From assembly GCA_945872875.1 (NCBI GenBank), contig CAMCBB010000001.1, positions 1 through 62,102 on the forward strand: a DNA stretch of 62,102 nucleotides. Direction: 5' to 3'. Positions 42,726-52,925 of this stretch are shown piece by piece. This DNA comes from Flavobacterium psychrophilum. GTDB lineage: Bacteria > Bacteroidota > Bacteroidia > Flavobacteriales > Flavobacteriaceae. Position 1 is the stretch's first letter, and every line of letters begins with the position of its first letter. The notes below the pieces were generated by a model. It was not told where the DNA came from. It did no database searches and was given only the letters and a program-made list of their open reading frames with translations. The position numbers and the translations under genes were made by a program.

Positions 42726-44066
42726 ATGAAAAAGCTAATTACAATTACCCTAGTCGTAGCGTCCAATTTAATTGGATTTTCACAAGATCATTTCTCCGGA
42801 ATTAGTACTTCAAGTAGAGTTGGAATACTAAACGGAATGATTAACCCTGCAGAATATTCCAATTTATCAAAGAAATTTGAAGTGAATTTATATGGAGTTA
42901 GCTTCAATACAAGTAACAATAAAATTGGCTTTAGCGACATTACTTCAGGAAATAATTTACAAGATTTAATTTTTAAAGATAATGAAGCTGTTAATTTTCA
43001 ATTTGATGGCCAAATTATTGGGCCTAGTGTAGCAATAAAGTTATTAAAATGGGGTTTTGCTGTAACTTCAAAAGCAAACTTGAAATATGAACTTGTAAAT
43101 ATTGATACAAATATAGGTAATGCCATTAGCGATAATAATTTAGCTTCAGCATTAACTTTATTAAATACCAATAGCAATCAAAGATTAATAGGTAGTTCAT
43201 ATGGAGAAATTGGATTTTCTGTTGCTAGACCAATTATTGAAAAAGAAAAATATAGTATAAGCGCTGGTATTACTTTAAAAATGTTATTCCCTGGTTCTTA
43301 TTCAAATATAGGACTAAATGGATTGAATGGTAAAATTTCACAAGTTGGTGGAAATGCGTTTTTAACAACAGATCAACCCGCACAATTAAATATTGCTTAT
43401 TCTGGAAGTTTAGCAAATAATTTTTCAAATTTTAATGATTATACCAATACTATTTTTGGAGGTTTAAATGGAATAGCTGCTGATTTTGGGATAACTTATA
43501 AATTAAAAGATGGTCCAAGTAAATATAAAATTAAGGCAGGTTTGGCAATTAGAAATTTAGGAAGCATGACATTCAAGGACAATAATAATTCTTCAACCAA
43601 TTATTCTTTAAATATACCCATTTCAAATCCTTTAAATTTAAATGCATTTAGCGGTGCTAACAATTTAGGTGATGTTGAAAATATTTTAAATTTAAATGGC
43701 TATTTAACAAAAATTGATGGTCAAAAAGATTTTAAAGTGAATCTACCTTCGTTATTTTCAATTTACACCGATTTTAAAATAGTGCCTAAAGTATACATTA
43801 CAGGATACTTGCAACAAAAATTAAACAAAGACTCTGAAAATGATCAAATAACTGCTTTAAATCTGATTTCAGTAACCCCAAGGGTAAATTTAGGTTTCTT
43901 TGAAACTTATGTACCTATTTCAAACAATCAAATTTCTGGAACTACTATTGGATTTGGGTTTAGATTAGGTGGTTTTTATTTAGGATCTAATTCAATTGTA
44001 TCCTCCTTAACAAGTAATGGTAAACAAGCCGATTTATATACCGGATTTAGATGGGCATTCCTATAA
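42726..44066 (+). CDS. DUF5723-type outer-membrane protein
   Basis: This 446-residue protein has a cleavable signal peptide ending near GFSQ. It resembles the DUF5723 family of Bacteroidota outer-membrane barrels, with the opening ISTSSRVGILNGMINPAEYS. Many amphipathic strands follow, and the end is aromatic (TGFRWAFL). Function unknown. It is a single gene ending at a strong hairpin shared with the converging TPR gene. Confidence 0.65.
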   Translation: MKKLITITLVVASNLIGFSQDHFSGISTSSRVGILNGMINPAEYSNLSKKFEVNLYGVSFNTSNNKIGFSDITSGNNLQDLIFKDNEAVNFQFDGQIIGPSVAIKLLKWGFAVTSKANLKYELVNIDTNIGNAISDNNLASALTLLNTNSNQRLIGSSYGEIGFSVARPIIEKEKYSISAGITLKMLFPGSYSNIGLNGLNGKISQVGGNAFLTTDQPAQLNIAYSGSLANNFSNFNDYTNTIFGGLNGIAADFGITYKLKDGPSKYKIKAGLAIRNLGSMTFKDNNNSSTNYSLNIPISNPLNLNAFSGANNLGDVENILNLNGYLTKIDGQKDFKVNLPSLFSIYTDFKIVPKVYITGYLQQKLNKDSENDQITALNLISVTPRVNLGFFETYVPISNNQISGTTIGFGFRLGGFYLGSNSIVSSLTSNGKQADLYTGFRWAFL

Positions 44067-44075
44067 ATTAAATAT

Positions 44076-44105
44076 AAAAAAAGGCTCCGAGTTGGAGCCT
44101 TTTTA
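44076..44105. terminator. Bidirectional intrinsic terminator
   Basis: AAAAAGGCTCC-GAGTT-GGAGCCTTTTT lies between the converging DUF5723 and TPR genes, with A- and T-runs suiting both strands. Confidence 0.88.
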
Positions 44106-44118
44106 TTATTTATTTAGA

Positions 44119-45441
44119 TTAATTTTCAGCTTTTAAAGCTTTTACTTTATCTGTAAGTTCTAAATAACTATATACCGATTTTAAAATGCTTTTGATATCT
44201 GCATCTTTAGGGTCTAACTGATGTGCTTTTTCATACAAAGGCATTGCCTTTTGAAATAATTTTTGTCTTTGTGCTTTTAAAACATCGTTTCGTTTTAAAT
44301 CTTTATCAGAAATTGTTAATTTATTCATTTCCTCAACAATTTTGGCATCTGGTTTTAAAATCAAATCGGCTAAGTTGATATAAGCATTTAAGAAATCAGG
44401 CTTTAATTCAATAGCTTTATTATAGTATTTTTCTGCTTCTTCATATTGTTTCGCATTAGAACAAGTAACCCCTAAGTTAAAAACTAAAATTTCATCATTT
44501 GGTTTTTTCTCTAAAGCTTCAGTAATTAATCTTTTGTAATTAACATCGTCTTTTAAATTTAAATAGATATTAGCCTCAGAAACTATTAAATCAGCATCAT
44601 CTGGATTTTCTTTTCTCGCTTCACTAATTGCAGTTTTAGCCTCTTCAGATTTTCCTTGCTCAATTAATATTAATGCAATATTTCTTATAATTTCACCTTT
44701 CTTTGAAGGAATCTTTTCATCTCTAGGAGAAACATGAGTACCTATTTGAATCATGTTATCCCTTACACTTTTACTAGCATAGCTATCTTCTACACCCGAA
44801 ACTTTATTTTTTGCAATATATAAAGTCCCTTCTCCGGTATAATTTAATGCTCTTAATTCTTTATAATATTGCAATGCTTTATCATAATCTTTTCCATTAG
44901 CTTCATAATTAGCAGCATAATAAAGTGTTTCTTGATCTTTTTTATCTAATTGATAAATAGCATACAAAACATCTCCCGATTCTTTATATTTTTTTTCATT
45001 CCCAAGTTTAACAGCAAAATTTAGCAACTCTGGCTTGAAAGAAGAGATAGTTTCATTGATGTCTTCTGTCTGAATCTTTTTACCTGTTTTCTTTTCATAA
45101 TCTAAAGTTGCATTTAATCCAGTAGCCAACTCAGTAATTGCTTTTGGACTTACAAATTTGGCGAATGCCAACTGAATTTGTAATGGTGTCATCGTTTTAT
45201 CTATTGCGGTATATTCAAGAACCGGAATCATGCATTTATAAAAATTGGCATATACTTTATCTCCTTCTTCTACTGCAAGAGGCTGCACTTTTTCAACTAA
45301 AGATTTGTAATCTGCTAAATCAGCACCTTTTATCTCTTCTTTGTTGTATATCTTTTTTAATGCTTTTAATTCGTCTTTTTGAGCGAAAGTGTTAACAGAA
45401 ACTAATAATGCTCCTGCAATTATTATTTGTTGAATTTTCAT
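44119..45441 (-). CDS. Exported tetratricopeptide-repeat protein
   Basis: This 440-residue protein has a signal peptide (ends near NTFAQ). Several TPR units are seen, for example LYYAANYEANGKDYDKALQYY and NLGVTCSNAKQYEEAEKYYN around residues 165-345. TPR proteins scaffold protein-protein contacts; this one would act in the periplasm. The partner is unknown. It lies upstream of a hairpin terminator and 88 bp after gyrA ends on the same strand, so it may be read through from gyrA. Confidence 0.78.
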   Translation of the reverse strand: MKIQQIIIAGALLVSVNTFAQKDELKALKKIYNKEEIKGADLADYKSLVEKVQPLAVEEGDKVYANFYKCMIPVLEYTAIDKTMTPLQIQLAFAKFVSPKAITELATGLNATLDYEKKTGKKIQTEDINETISSFKPELLNFAVKLGNEKKYKESGDVLYAIYQLDKKDQETLYYAANYEANGKDYDKALQYYKELRALNYTGEGTLYIAKNKVSGVEDSYASKSVRDNMIQIGTHVSPRDEKIPSKKGEIIRNIALILIEQGKSEEAKTAISEARKENPDDADLIVSEANIYLNLKDDVNYKRLITEALEKKPNDEILVFNLGVTCSNAKQYEEAEKYYNKAIELKPDFLNAYINLADLILKPDAKIVEEMNKLTISDKDLKRNDVLKAQRQKLFQKAMPLYEKAHQLDPKDADIKSILKSVYSYLELTDKVKALKAEN

Positions 45442-45529
45442 AAGGAAACTATTTAAATTGTTATTTGTTATAAAAAAGCCTTGTCTCCTAAAATAGTATA
45501 GTGAAATGGCTTTGTTTGTTTATTTGTTT

Positions 45530-48109
45530 TTATTCTTCTGAATCTTCCTCTTCGGATGAATCCTCTTCTACATCATCTGCAATTTCTTCATCTTCTTCAG
45601 CATCATCTTCGATTATTGCATTTGGGTCTAGTTCTAATTCCTCGCCGTCTGCAGCAATTGCTTCTTCTTCATCGTCTTTCATAACTTTGGTTACAGCTGC
45701 AATTGAATCGCTTTCTTTAATATTAATTAAACGAACTCCTTGCGTAGCTCTACCCATTACTCGAAGTGTAGAAACATCCATTCTAATGGTTAAACCAGAT
45801 TTATTGATTATCATTAAGTCATCGGCATCAGTAACTCCATTAATAGAAACTAGTTTTCCTGTTTTTTCGGTAATATTTAAAGTTTTTACTCCTTTTCCTC
45901 CACGGTTAGTAATTCGGTATTCATCTAATGAAGATCGTTTTCCATATCCATTTTCAGAAACTACAAGGATTTCACTTTCCATATCATTTACTGAAACCAT
46001 TCCAACTACTTCATCTTGCTCGTTTTGTAGAGTAATTCCACGAACTCCAGATGCTGTTCTTCCCATTGGGCGTGTTTTACCTTCTTCAAAACGAACTAAT
46101 TTACCCGATTTAACAGCAATTAAAACTTGACTTTCACCGTTAGTTAATTTTGCTTCTAATAATTCATCACCGTCTTTAATTGTGATTGCAGCAACACCAT
46201 TTACTCTTGGTTTAGAATATTTCTCTAAAGATGTTTTCTTAACCTGACCTTGTCTAGTTGCCATAATTACATAATGACTCTTAATATAATCTTGATCTTT
46301 TAAATCTTGGGTACAAATAAATGCTTTTACTTTATCGTCACTTTCAATATTAATTAAGTTTTGAAGTGCTCTACCTTTACTTGCTTTTGTTCCTTCTGGA
46401 ATTTCATATACACGCATCCAGTAGCATTTTCCTTTTTGGGTAAAAAACAATAAATAATTGTGATTTGTAGCAACAAATAAATGTTCTAAGAAATCTTGAT
46501 CTCTTGTAGCAGCCGATTTTTGACCAACTCCTCCTCTGTTTTGAGTTTTGTATTCGGTTAATGAAGTTCGTTTAATATAACCTGCATGAGAAATAGTAAT
46601 AACCACATTTTCATCTGCAATTAAATCTTCGATACTTACATCTCCTCCAGCATATTCAATTACCGAACGACGCTCATCACCATATTTATCTCGGATCTCA
46701 ATTAATTCTTCTTTAATTAATGCCATTCTAAGATCTTTATTAGCAAGTAACTCTTTTAAATGACTAATTAACTTCATGATTTCTTCATACTCGGCTCTTA
46801 ATTTATCTTGCTCAAGACCTGTTAATTGTCTTAAACGCATTTCAACTATAGCACGAGATTGAATATCAGAGAGATTGAATCGCTCAATTAATTTAGCTCT
46901 AGCCTCTTCCCCATCTTTTGATCCTCTAATAATTGCAATAACTTCATCAATATTATCTGAAGCAATTATTAAACCTTCTAATATGTGAGCTCTTTCTTCT
47001 GCCTTTTTTAATTCAAATTGTGTTCTTCTAACCACCACATCATGACGGTGTTCAACGAAATAATGAATTAAATCTTTCACATTCAGCATTTGTGGTCTTC
47101 CATTAACCAAAGCAATGTTATTTACGCTAAATGAAGATTGTAATTGAGTATATTTATACAAGGTATTCAATACCACATTTGGCACAGCATCTCGCTTTAA
47201 TTCAAATACAATGCGCATACCGGTCCTATCCGATTCGTCACGGATATTTGAAATACCTTCAATTCGTTTATCATTAATTAAATCGGCGATCTTTTTAATC
47301 ATTTCCGCCTTATTCACTTGATATGGAATTTCGGTAACGATAATCGCTTCTTTTCCGTGTACTTCTTCAAAGTTAACTTTAGCACGAATTACAATTCTAC
47401 CACGACCTGTTTTAAATGCTTCACGAACGCCTTCATAACCATAAATTACACCTCCTGTAGGGAAATCTGGTGCTTTAATATGTGTAATTAATTCGTCTAT
47501 ATCAATATCATTATTGTCAATGTAAGCCAAAGTACCGTCAATTACTTCCGTAATATTATGTGGAGCCATATTGGTAGCCATACCTACAGCAATTCCCGAA
47601 GCACCATTAATTAATAAGTTAGGTACACGAGTTGGCATAACTGTTGGCTCATAAAGCGTATCGTCAAAGTTCAATTTAAAATCAACTGTTTCTTTGTCTA
47701 TATCTGCCATTATGTCTTCCGACATTTTTTTCATTCTTGCCTCAGTATAACGCATCGCAGCAGGGCTATCGCCATCAACCGATCCAAAGTTCCCTTGACC
47801 GTCAATCAATAAATATCTTAAACTCCATTCTTGTGCCATACGAACCATAGCATCGTATACTGAAGTATCTCCATGAGGATGGTACTTACCTAATACTTCT
47901 CCTACAATTCTTGCAGATTTTTTATGGGCAGATTTAGAGGTTACTCCTAAGTCATACATTCCATACAATACCCTTCTATGAACTGGTTTTAATCCATCAC
48001 GAACATCTGGCAATGCTCTAGATACAATAACTGACATCGAATAATCGATGTAAGCTGATTTCATTTCGTCCTCAATGTTAATAGGAATTAACTTTTCTCC
48101 GTCAGACAT
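45530..48109 (-). CDS. gyrA: DNA gyrase subunit A
   Basis: This 859-residue type II topoisomerase subunit breaks and rejoins DNA. The catalytic tyrosine is Tyr121 ([10 protein letters not shown]). The quinolone region reads [18 protein letters not shown], with Thr at the E. coli Ser83 position and Asp at the Asp87 position. C-terminal six-bladed propeller repeats include the GyrA box-like [11 protein letters not shown]. The tail (about 820-859) is strikingly acidic. It is divergent from clpC across a 263-bp AT-rich gap in which I see no other gene. Confidence 0.97.
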   Translation of the reverse strand: MSDGEKLIPINIEDEMKSAYIDYSMSVIVSRALPDVRDGLKPVHRRVLYGMYDLGVTSKSAHKKSARIVGEVLGKYHPHGDTSVYDAMVRMAQEWSLRYLLIDGQGNFGSVDGDSPAAMRYTEARMKKMSEDIMADIDKETVDFKLNFDDTLYEPTVMPTRVPNLLINGASGIAVGMATNMAPHNITEVIDGTLAYIDNNDIDIDELITHIKAPDFPTGGVIYGYEGVREAFKTGRGRIVIRAKVNFEEVHGKEAIIVTEIPYQVNKAEMIKKIADLINDKRIEGISNIRDESDRTGMRIVFELKRDAVPNVVLNTLYKYTQLQSSFSVNNIALVNGRPQMLNVKDLIHYFVEHRHDVVVRRTQFELKKAEERAHILEGLIIASDNIDEVIAIIRGSKDGEEARAKLIERFNLSDIQSRAIVEMRLRQLTGLEQDKLRAEYEEIMKLISHLKELLANKDLRMALIKEELIEIRDKYGDERRSVIEYAGGDVSIEDLIADENVVITISHAGYIKRTSLTEYKTQNRGGVGQKSAATRDQDFLEHLFVATNHNYLLFFTQKGKCYWMRVYEIPEGTKASKGRALQNLINIESDDKVKAFICTQDLKDQDYIKSHYVIMATRQGQVKKTSLEKYSKPRVNGVAAITIKDGDELLEAKLTNGESQVLIAVKSGKLVRFEEGKTRPMGRTASGVRGITLQNEQDEVVGMVSVNDMESEILVVSENGYGKRSSLDEYRITNRGGKGVKTLNITEKTGKLVSINGVTDADDLMIINKSGLTIRMDVSTLRVMGRATQGVRLINIKESDSIAAVTKVMKDDEEEAIAADGEELELDPNAIIEDDAEEDEEIADDVEEDSSEEEDSEE

Positions 48110-48372
48110 ATTTTATAAATTTTTAAAGTAAATTAATTTTAAATTCAATCGTGCAAGTTACATTTTTTATATTCTTTTAAAAGCATTTTTGCCGACTAAT
48201 TTCAATGATTTATTAACAAAATAGGCTCCATAAATGGTTAATAAATTAGATATATAAGGGTGGATTTTATAAATATTTTTTTGTCAATTTACTGACAAGT
48301 GTTTTTAATAGGAATAGTATTTGTAGATGCTTATGAAATTCACTAAATTTACAATTATAATTTTAGAAAAAG

Positions 48373-50916
48373 ATGGATGATAATTTTTCACCTAGAGTAA
48401 AAGATGTAATTACCTACAGTAAAGAAGAAGCCTTGCGATTGGGGCATGATTTTATTGGTACTGAACATCTTATGCTTGGAATTTTAAGAGATGGAAATGG
48501 CAAAGCAATAACGATATTAAATAACTTATCGGTAGATTTAGATCATTTGAGAAAAAAAGTAGAAATTCTAAGTCCTCCTAACCCGAATGCAGATTTAAGT
48601 ATAGAAAAAAAGAATTTACATCTTACCCGTCAAGCCGAAAGAGCATTGAAAACAACTTTTTTAGAAGCTAAAGTTTTTCAAAGTAGCTCTATAAGTACTG
48701 CCCATTTATTGCTTTGTATTCTGCGAAATGAAAACGACCCTACAACTAAGTTGCTAAATAAACTAAAAATAGATTACGAAATAGCAAAAGAACAATACTT
48801 AGATATTATGCCAAAAGAAGAAAATTTCTTAGAAAACTTACCAAAAAACGAATCCTTTAATGAAGACTCTTCAAATGATGACGGATTAAAAGGAGAAAGT
48901 TTTAACAACCCAACTACTAAAACCAATAAAAAATCAAAAACTCCGGTATTAGACAACTTTGGCCGTGATCTAACTGAAATGGCCGAAGACGGAAAATTAG
49001 ATCCTGTTGTAGGTCGTGAAAAAGAAATTGAGCGCGTTTCTCAAATACTAAGCAGAAGAAAGAAAAATAATCCATTACTTATTGGCGAACCTGGCGTGGG
49101 TAAATCGGCAATTGCAGAAGGTCTTGCTTTGCGTATTATTCAGAAAAAAGTATCTCGAATTTTATTTAATAAAAGAGTCGTTACACTTGATCTTGCTAGC
49201 TTGGTTGCCGGTACTAAATACCGTGGGCAATTTGAAGAGCGCATGAAAGCCGTAATGAATGAATTAGAAAAGAATGACGATATCATTTTATTCATTGATG
49301 AAATCCATACAATAGTTGGAGCTGGTGGTGCGACTGGATCTTTAGATGCTTCTAATATGCTGAAACCTGCTTTATCAAGAGGAGAAATTCAATGTATTGG
49401 CGCAACAACATTAGACGAATACCGTCAACATATAGAAAAAGATGGCGCATTAGAGCGTCGTTTTCAAAAAGTAATTGTAGAACCAACCTCAGTTACTGAT
49501 ACCATTTTAATATTAAATAATATTAAAGGTAAGTACGAAGACCACCATAATGTAACTTACTCTGACGAAGCTATTGAAGCTTGTGTAAAGTTAACCGATC
49601 GCTACATGTCGGAGCGCTTTTTACCAGACAAAGCTATTGATGCTTTGGATGAAGCGGGTTCTCGAGTTCACATAACCAATATTGATGTTCCAAAACAAAT
49701 TCTAGATTTAGAACGACAATTGGAAGAAGTGCGCGAACAAAAAAATTCAGTCGTTAAAAGACAGAAATACGAAGAAGCAGCCAAATTAAGAGACGACGAA
49801 AAGAAACTAGAAAAAGAACTTGCCATTGCTCAAGAACAATGGGAAGAAGATTCTAAAAACAACCGTATTGAAGTTACTGAAGATAATGTAGCTGATGTGG
49901 TTTCAATGATGACTGGAATTCCTGTAAATCGTGTAGCACAAACTGAAAGTAATAAATTAGCTAAATTACCCGAACTACTTAAAGGTAAGGTGATTGGACA
50001 AGATGAAGCGGTGATGAAGATTGCTCGTTCTATCCAAAGAAATAGAACCGGACTAAAAGATCCAAACAAACCAATTGGTTCTTTCATTTTCTTAGGACAA
50101 ACCGGGGTTGGAAAAACCCAATTAGCTAAAGTATTGGCCAAAGAATTATTTGATTCTGAAGATGCTTTAGTCCGTATTGACATGAGTGAATACATGGAAA
50201 AATTTGCCGTATCCCGTTTAGTGGGTGCACCTCCAGGATATGTAGGTTATGAAGAAGGCGGACAATTAACTGAAAAAGTTAGAAGAAAACCCTATTGCGT
50301 AGTACTTCTTGACGAGATAGAAAAAGCACATCCAGATATTTTTAACATGATGTTGCAAGTATTAGATGATGGTTATTTAACCGATAGTTTGGGTCGTAAA
50401 ATTGATTTCAAGAACACCATTATTATTATGACATCCAATGTTGGTGCGCGCCAATTAAAAGATTTCGGACAAGGTGTTGGATTTGGAACTGCTGCCAAAG
50501 TGGCTCAAGCCGATGAAAATTCGAAGAGTATTATAGAAAATGCATTAAAGAAAACTTTTGCACCTGAATTTCTTAATCGTATTGACGATGTAATTGTATT
50601 TAATGCTTTAGAAAAAGTAGATATCGACCAAATCATCGAATTGGAATTAGTTAAATTATACTCAAGAATTAAAGATTTAGGCTACAATCTTACACTTTCC
50701 GATAATGCAAAAGCTTATATTGCTGAAAAAGGTTTCGACAAACAATTTGGTGCAAGACCTTTAAAAAGAGCTATTCAAAAATATGTTGAAGATTCTCTTG
50801 CTGAAGAAATCATAACTTCAAAAATTGAAAGCGGAGATGAAATTTTCATGGATATTGAAGAAGGCGGCACAGAAATGATCGTAAAAGTGAAAAAAAAAGA
50901 AAAACCAACTAGTTAA
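48373..50916 (+). CDS. clpC: ATP-dependent Clp protease ATP-binding subunit ClpC
   Basis: This 847-residue Hsp100 unfoldase has an N-terminal Clp repeat domain (about 1-145). The first AAA+ domain has Walker A GEPGVGKS (238-245). A middle region contains a UVR-like motif (KYEEAAKLRDDEKKLEKEL, about 465). The second AAA+ domain has Walker A GQTGVGKT (575-582). The short middle domain and UVR motif mark ClpC rather than ClpB. It unfolds proteins for ClpP, which is not in the window. It is followed by an intrinsic terminator. Confidence 0.96.
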   Translation: MDDNFSPRVKDVITYSKEEALRLGHDFIGTEHLMLGILRDGNGKAITILNNLSVDLDHLRKKVEILSPPNPNADLSIEKKNLHLTRQAERALKTTFLEAKVFQSSSISTAHLLLCILRNENDPTTKLLNKLKIDYEIAKEQYLDIMPKEENFLENLPKNESFNEDSSNDDGLKGESFNNPTTKTNKKSKTPVLDNFGRDLTEMAEDGKLDPVVGREKEIERVSQILSRRKKNNPLLIGEPGVGKSAIAEGLALRIIQKKVSRILFNKRVVTLDLASLVAGTKYRGQFEERMKAVMNELEKNDDIILFIDEIHTIVGAGGATGSLDASNMLKPALSRGEIQCIGATTLDEYRQHIEKDGALERRFQKVIVEPTSVTDTILILNNIKGKYEDHHNVTYSDEAIEACVKLTDRYMSERFLPDKAIDALDEAGSRVHITNIDVPKQILDLERQLEEVREQKNSVVKRQKYEEAAKLRDDEKKLEKELAIAQEQWEEDSKNNRIEVTEDNVADVVSMMTGIPVNRVAQTESNKLAKLPELLKGKVIGQDEAVMKIARSIQRNRTGLKDPNKPIGSFIFLGQTGVGKTQLAKVLAKELFDSEDALVRIDMSEYMEKFAVSRLVGAPPGYVGYEEGGQLTEKVRRKPYCVVLLDEIEKAHPDIFNMMLQVLDDGYLTDSLGRKIDFKNTIIIMTSNVGARQLKDFGQGVGFGTAAKVAQADENSKSIIENALKKTFAPEFLNRIDDVIVFNALEKVDIDQIIELELVKLYSRIKDLGYNLTLSDNAKAYIAEKGFDKQFGARPLKRAIQKYVEDSLAEEIITSKIESGDEIFMDIEEGGTEMIVKVKKKEKPTS

Positions 50917-50935
50917 AATTATACCTATTTTCATT

Positions 50936-50985
50936 AAACCATTAAGATGATTATGTTTTATTTCTTAGTGGTTTATTTTTTATTT
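50936..50985 (+). terminator. Intrinsic terminator after clpC
   Basis: AAACCATTAAGA (50936-50947) pairs with TCTTAGTGGTTT (50963-50974), with one G-T pair, followed by a T-rich run. Confidence 0.75.
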
Positions 50986-50999
50986 AAAAAATACAAAAA

Positions 51000-52385
51000 A
51001 TGCCTCAAAACAAAATCATTTTAGGATCTGAAGAATGGTGTTCTTTCCCAGAACTTGGAATTCCGGCAATTAAAGCACGAGTAGATTCGGGTGCTAAAAC
51101 TTCTGCGTTACATGCAATTAACATTGTTCCTTTCACTAAAGAGGGAGTAAATTGGATAAAATTTGACATTAATCCAATTCAAAATAATTTAAAAACAGTA
51201 ATTCATTGTGAAGCATTGCTAATTGATAAAAGAATTGTAAAAAGTTCAAGCGGATATAGAGAGCAACGCTATGTAATTCAAACTAACATAAACATTGGAA
51301 ACGATAATTGGCCAATTGAAATGACCTTAACCAATAGAGATTCTATGGGTTTCCGAATGTTATTAGGTCGTGAGGCAATGAGTGGCAGAATATTAGTCGA
51401 TCCAGAACAAAAATATTTATTAGGGCAAAATACTACTGAAAATTTAAAAGAATTATATCAAATTGAATTTTCAGATAATAAAGGACTACGAATTGGATTG
51501 TTAGCAAGTAACCCAGAACTATACAGCAACAAACGAATTATGGAAGCGGGTGAAATGCGAGGTCATGAAATGCATTTTCTAAACATCAAAGAATGTTATA
51601 TGAAATTGGATGCTGACACACCAGAAATCCATTATCGTGGTGGAAAAGTATTGGATTATTTTGATGCGGTAATTCCTAGAATTCGACCAAGTATCACTTT
51701 TTACGGATGTGCTTTAACAAGACAATTCGAGGCCATGAAAGTGTTTTGTTTGAATTCGGCGGCAGCCATAACTCAATCACGAGATAAATTATTTTCATTG
51801 CAGTTATTACTAAGAAACGGTGTAGATATTCCAACTACAGGATTTGCTAATTCACCTTTAGATACCGACGATTTAATTAAAATGGTTGGCGGATCACCTT
51901 TAATTGTGAAGCTTTTAGAAGGTACTCAGGGTAAAGGAGTAGTATTGGCGGAGACCAAAAAAGCAGCCGAATCGGTAATTAATGCCTTCAAAAGTTTGAA
52001 TGCCAATATATTAGTTCAAGAATTCATCAAAGAAGCCAACGGTAAAGATTTACGACTGTTTGTAGTAGATGGTAAGGTGGTTGCAGCCATTCAAAGAGAG
52101 GCTGCGCCGGGAGAATTTAGAGCCAACATTCATATGGGTGGAACAGCTGGAATCATAAAACCAACTGCTGAAGAAAGAAAAATTGCAGTTAAAGCCGCTA
52201 AAGCAATGGACTTAAAAGTTGCTGGTGTAGACATCATTCGATCATCTAAAGGGCCTTTATTATTAGAAGTTAATTCATCTCCTGGATTGGAAGGTATTGA
52301 AGGTGCAACCAATAAAGATATTGCTGGTGAAATGATAAAAGCAATTGAAAACAACATAAAGAAGAAACCTTCATTAATAATTTAA
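51000..52385 (+). CDS. rimK: Retropepsin-like (RimB/Zn-protease) domain fused to RimK-type ATP-grasp ligase
   Basis: This 461-residue fusion starts with a retropepsin-like domain (about 1-140), with the catalytic motif [14 protein letters not shown] around Asp29. From about residue 160 it is a RimK-family ATP-grasp ligase ([52 protein letters not shown]). RimK adds glutamates to the C-terminus of ribosomal protein S6 or makes poly-glutamate, and RimB-type retropepsins trim such tails in Pseudomonas. Here both may be on one chain. It is followed 16 bp downstream by a DUF421 gene, probably co-transcribed. Confidence 0.88.
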   Translation: MPQNKIILGSEEWCSFPELGIPAIKARVDSGAKTSALHAINIVPFTKEGVNWIKFDINPIQNNLKTVIHCEALLIDKRIVKSSSGYREQRYVIQTNINIGNDNWPIEMTLTNRDSMGFRMLLGREAMSGRILVDPEQKYLLGQNTTENLKELYQIEFSDNKGLRIGLLASNPELYSNKRIMEAGEMRGHEMHFLNIKECYMKLDADTPEIHYRGGKVLDYFDAVIPRIRPSITFYGCALTRQFEAMKVFCLNSAAAITQSRDKLFSLQLLLRNGVDIPTTGFANSPLDTDDLIKMVGGSPLIVKLLEGTQGKGVVLAETKKAAESVINAFKSLNANILVQEFIKEANGKDLRLFVVDGKVVAAIQREAAPGEFRANIHMGGTAGIIKPTAEERKIAVKAAKAMDLKVAGVDIIRSSKGPLLLEVNSSPGLEGIEGATNKDIAGEMIKAIENNIKKKPSLII

Positions 52386-52401
52386 CACCATATAATAATT
52401 A

Positions 52402-52917
52402 ATGAACCCCTACTTAGAAATAGTTCTTAGGAGTATTTGTGTTTATCTATTTATGATAATTGCCTTAAGGATTTTTGGTAAAAAAGAATTATCTCAGTTA
52501 AACACTGCCGATGTAATTTTAATATTATTGATAAGCAACTCGGTTCAAAATGCCATGGTTGGCAACAACTCTTCCCTTCTTGGTGGCATTGTGGCAGCAT
52601 TTGCATTATTTCTTATAAATCTAATATTAAAGAAAACCATGTTGCATTCGAAGTTTATTAAAGAAATGTTGCAAGACAAACCCGAAATTTTAATCCATAA
52701 TGGTAAAATTGAATTTAAAGCGCTTTCTAAATTAGGAATATCATCTGAAGAATTGCAAGAAGCCATGCGCGAACATGGTGTAGAATTTTACAAAGATGTT
52801 AAACTAGCTATGTTTGAAATTGATGGAAGCATCAGCATTATTTCGGGTGATAAAGATTTGAAACAAACCCATCACAAAAGAAAAATTCATAAATCTTTAG
52901 GGAATTTAAACAACTAA
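52402..52917 (+). CDS. DUF421 membrane protein (YetF/YcaP-like)
   Basis: This 171-residue protein has three hydrophobic helices in the first 80 residues (MIIALRIFGKKELSQLNTADV is the typical family block). A cytoplasmic domain follows with the DUF421 signature KPEILIHNGKIEFKALSKLGIS. Function is unknown; Bacillus YetF-like proteins are linked to spore germination or stress. It lies downstream of the rimK fusion and converges on hutH with 8 bp between stops. Confidence 0.83.
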   Translation: MNPYLEIVLRSICVYLFMIIALRIFGKKELSQLNTADVILILLISNSVQNAMVGNNSSLLGGIVAAFALFLINLILKKTMLHSKFIKEMLQDKPEILIHNGKIEFKALSKLGISSEELQEAMREHGVEFYKDVKLAMFEIDGSISIISGDKDLKQTHHKRKIHKSLGNLNN

Positions 52918-52925
52918 TTCGTTTT

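Noticed and set aside
45501..46130. Serine-rich open reading frame of 209 codons on the plus strand
   Set aside because: It is the antisense shadow of the acidic 3' end of gyrA; runs of Glu/Asp codons read as Ser on the other strand.
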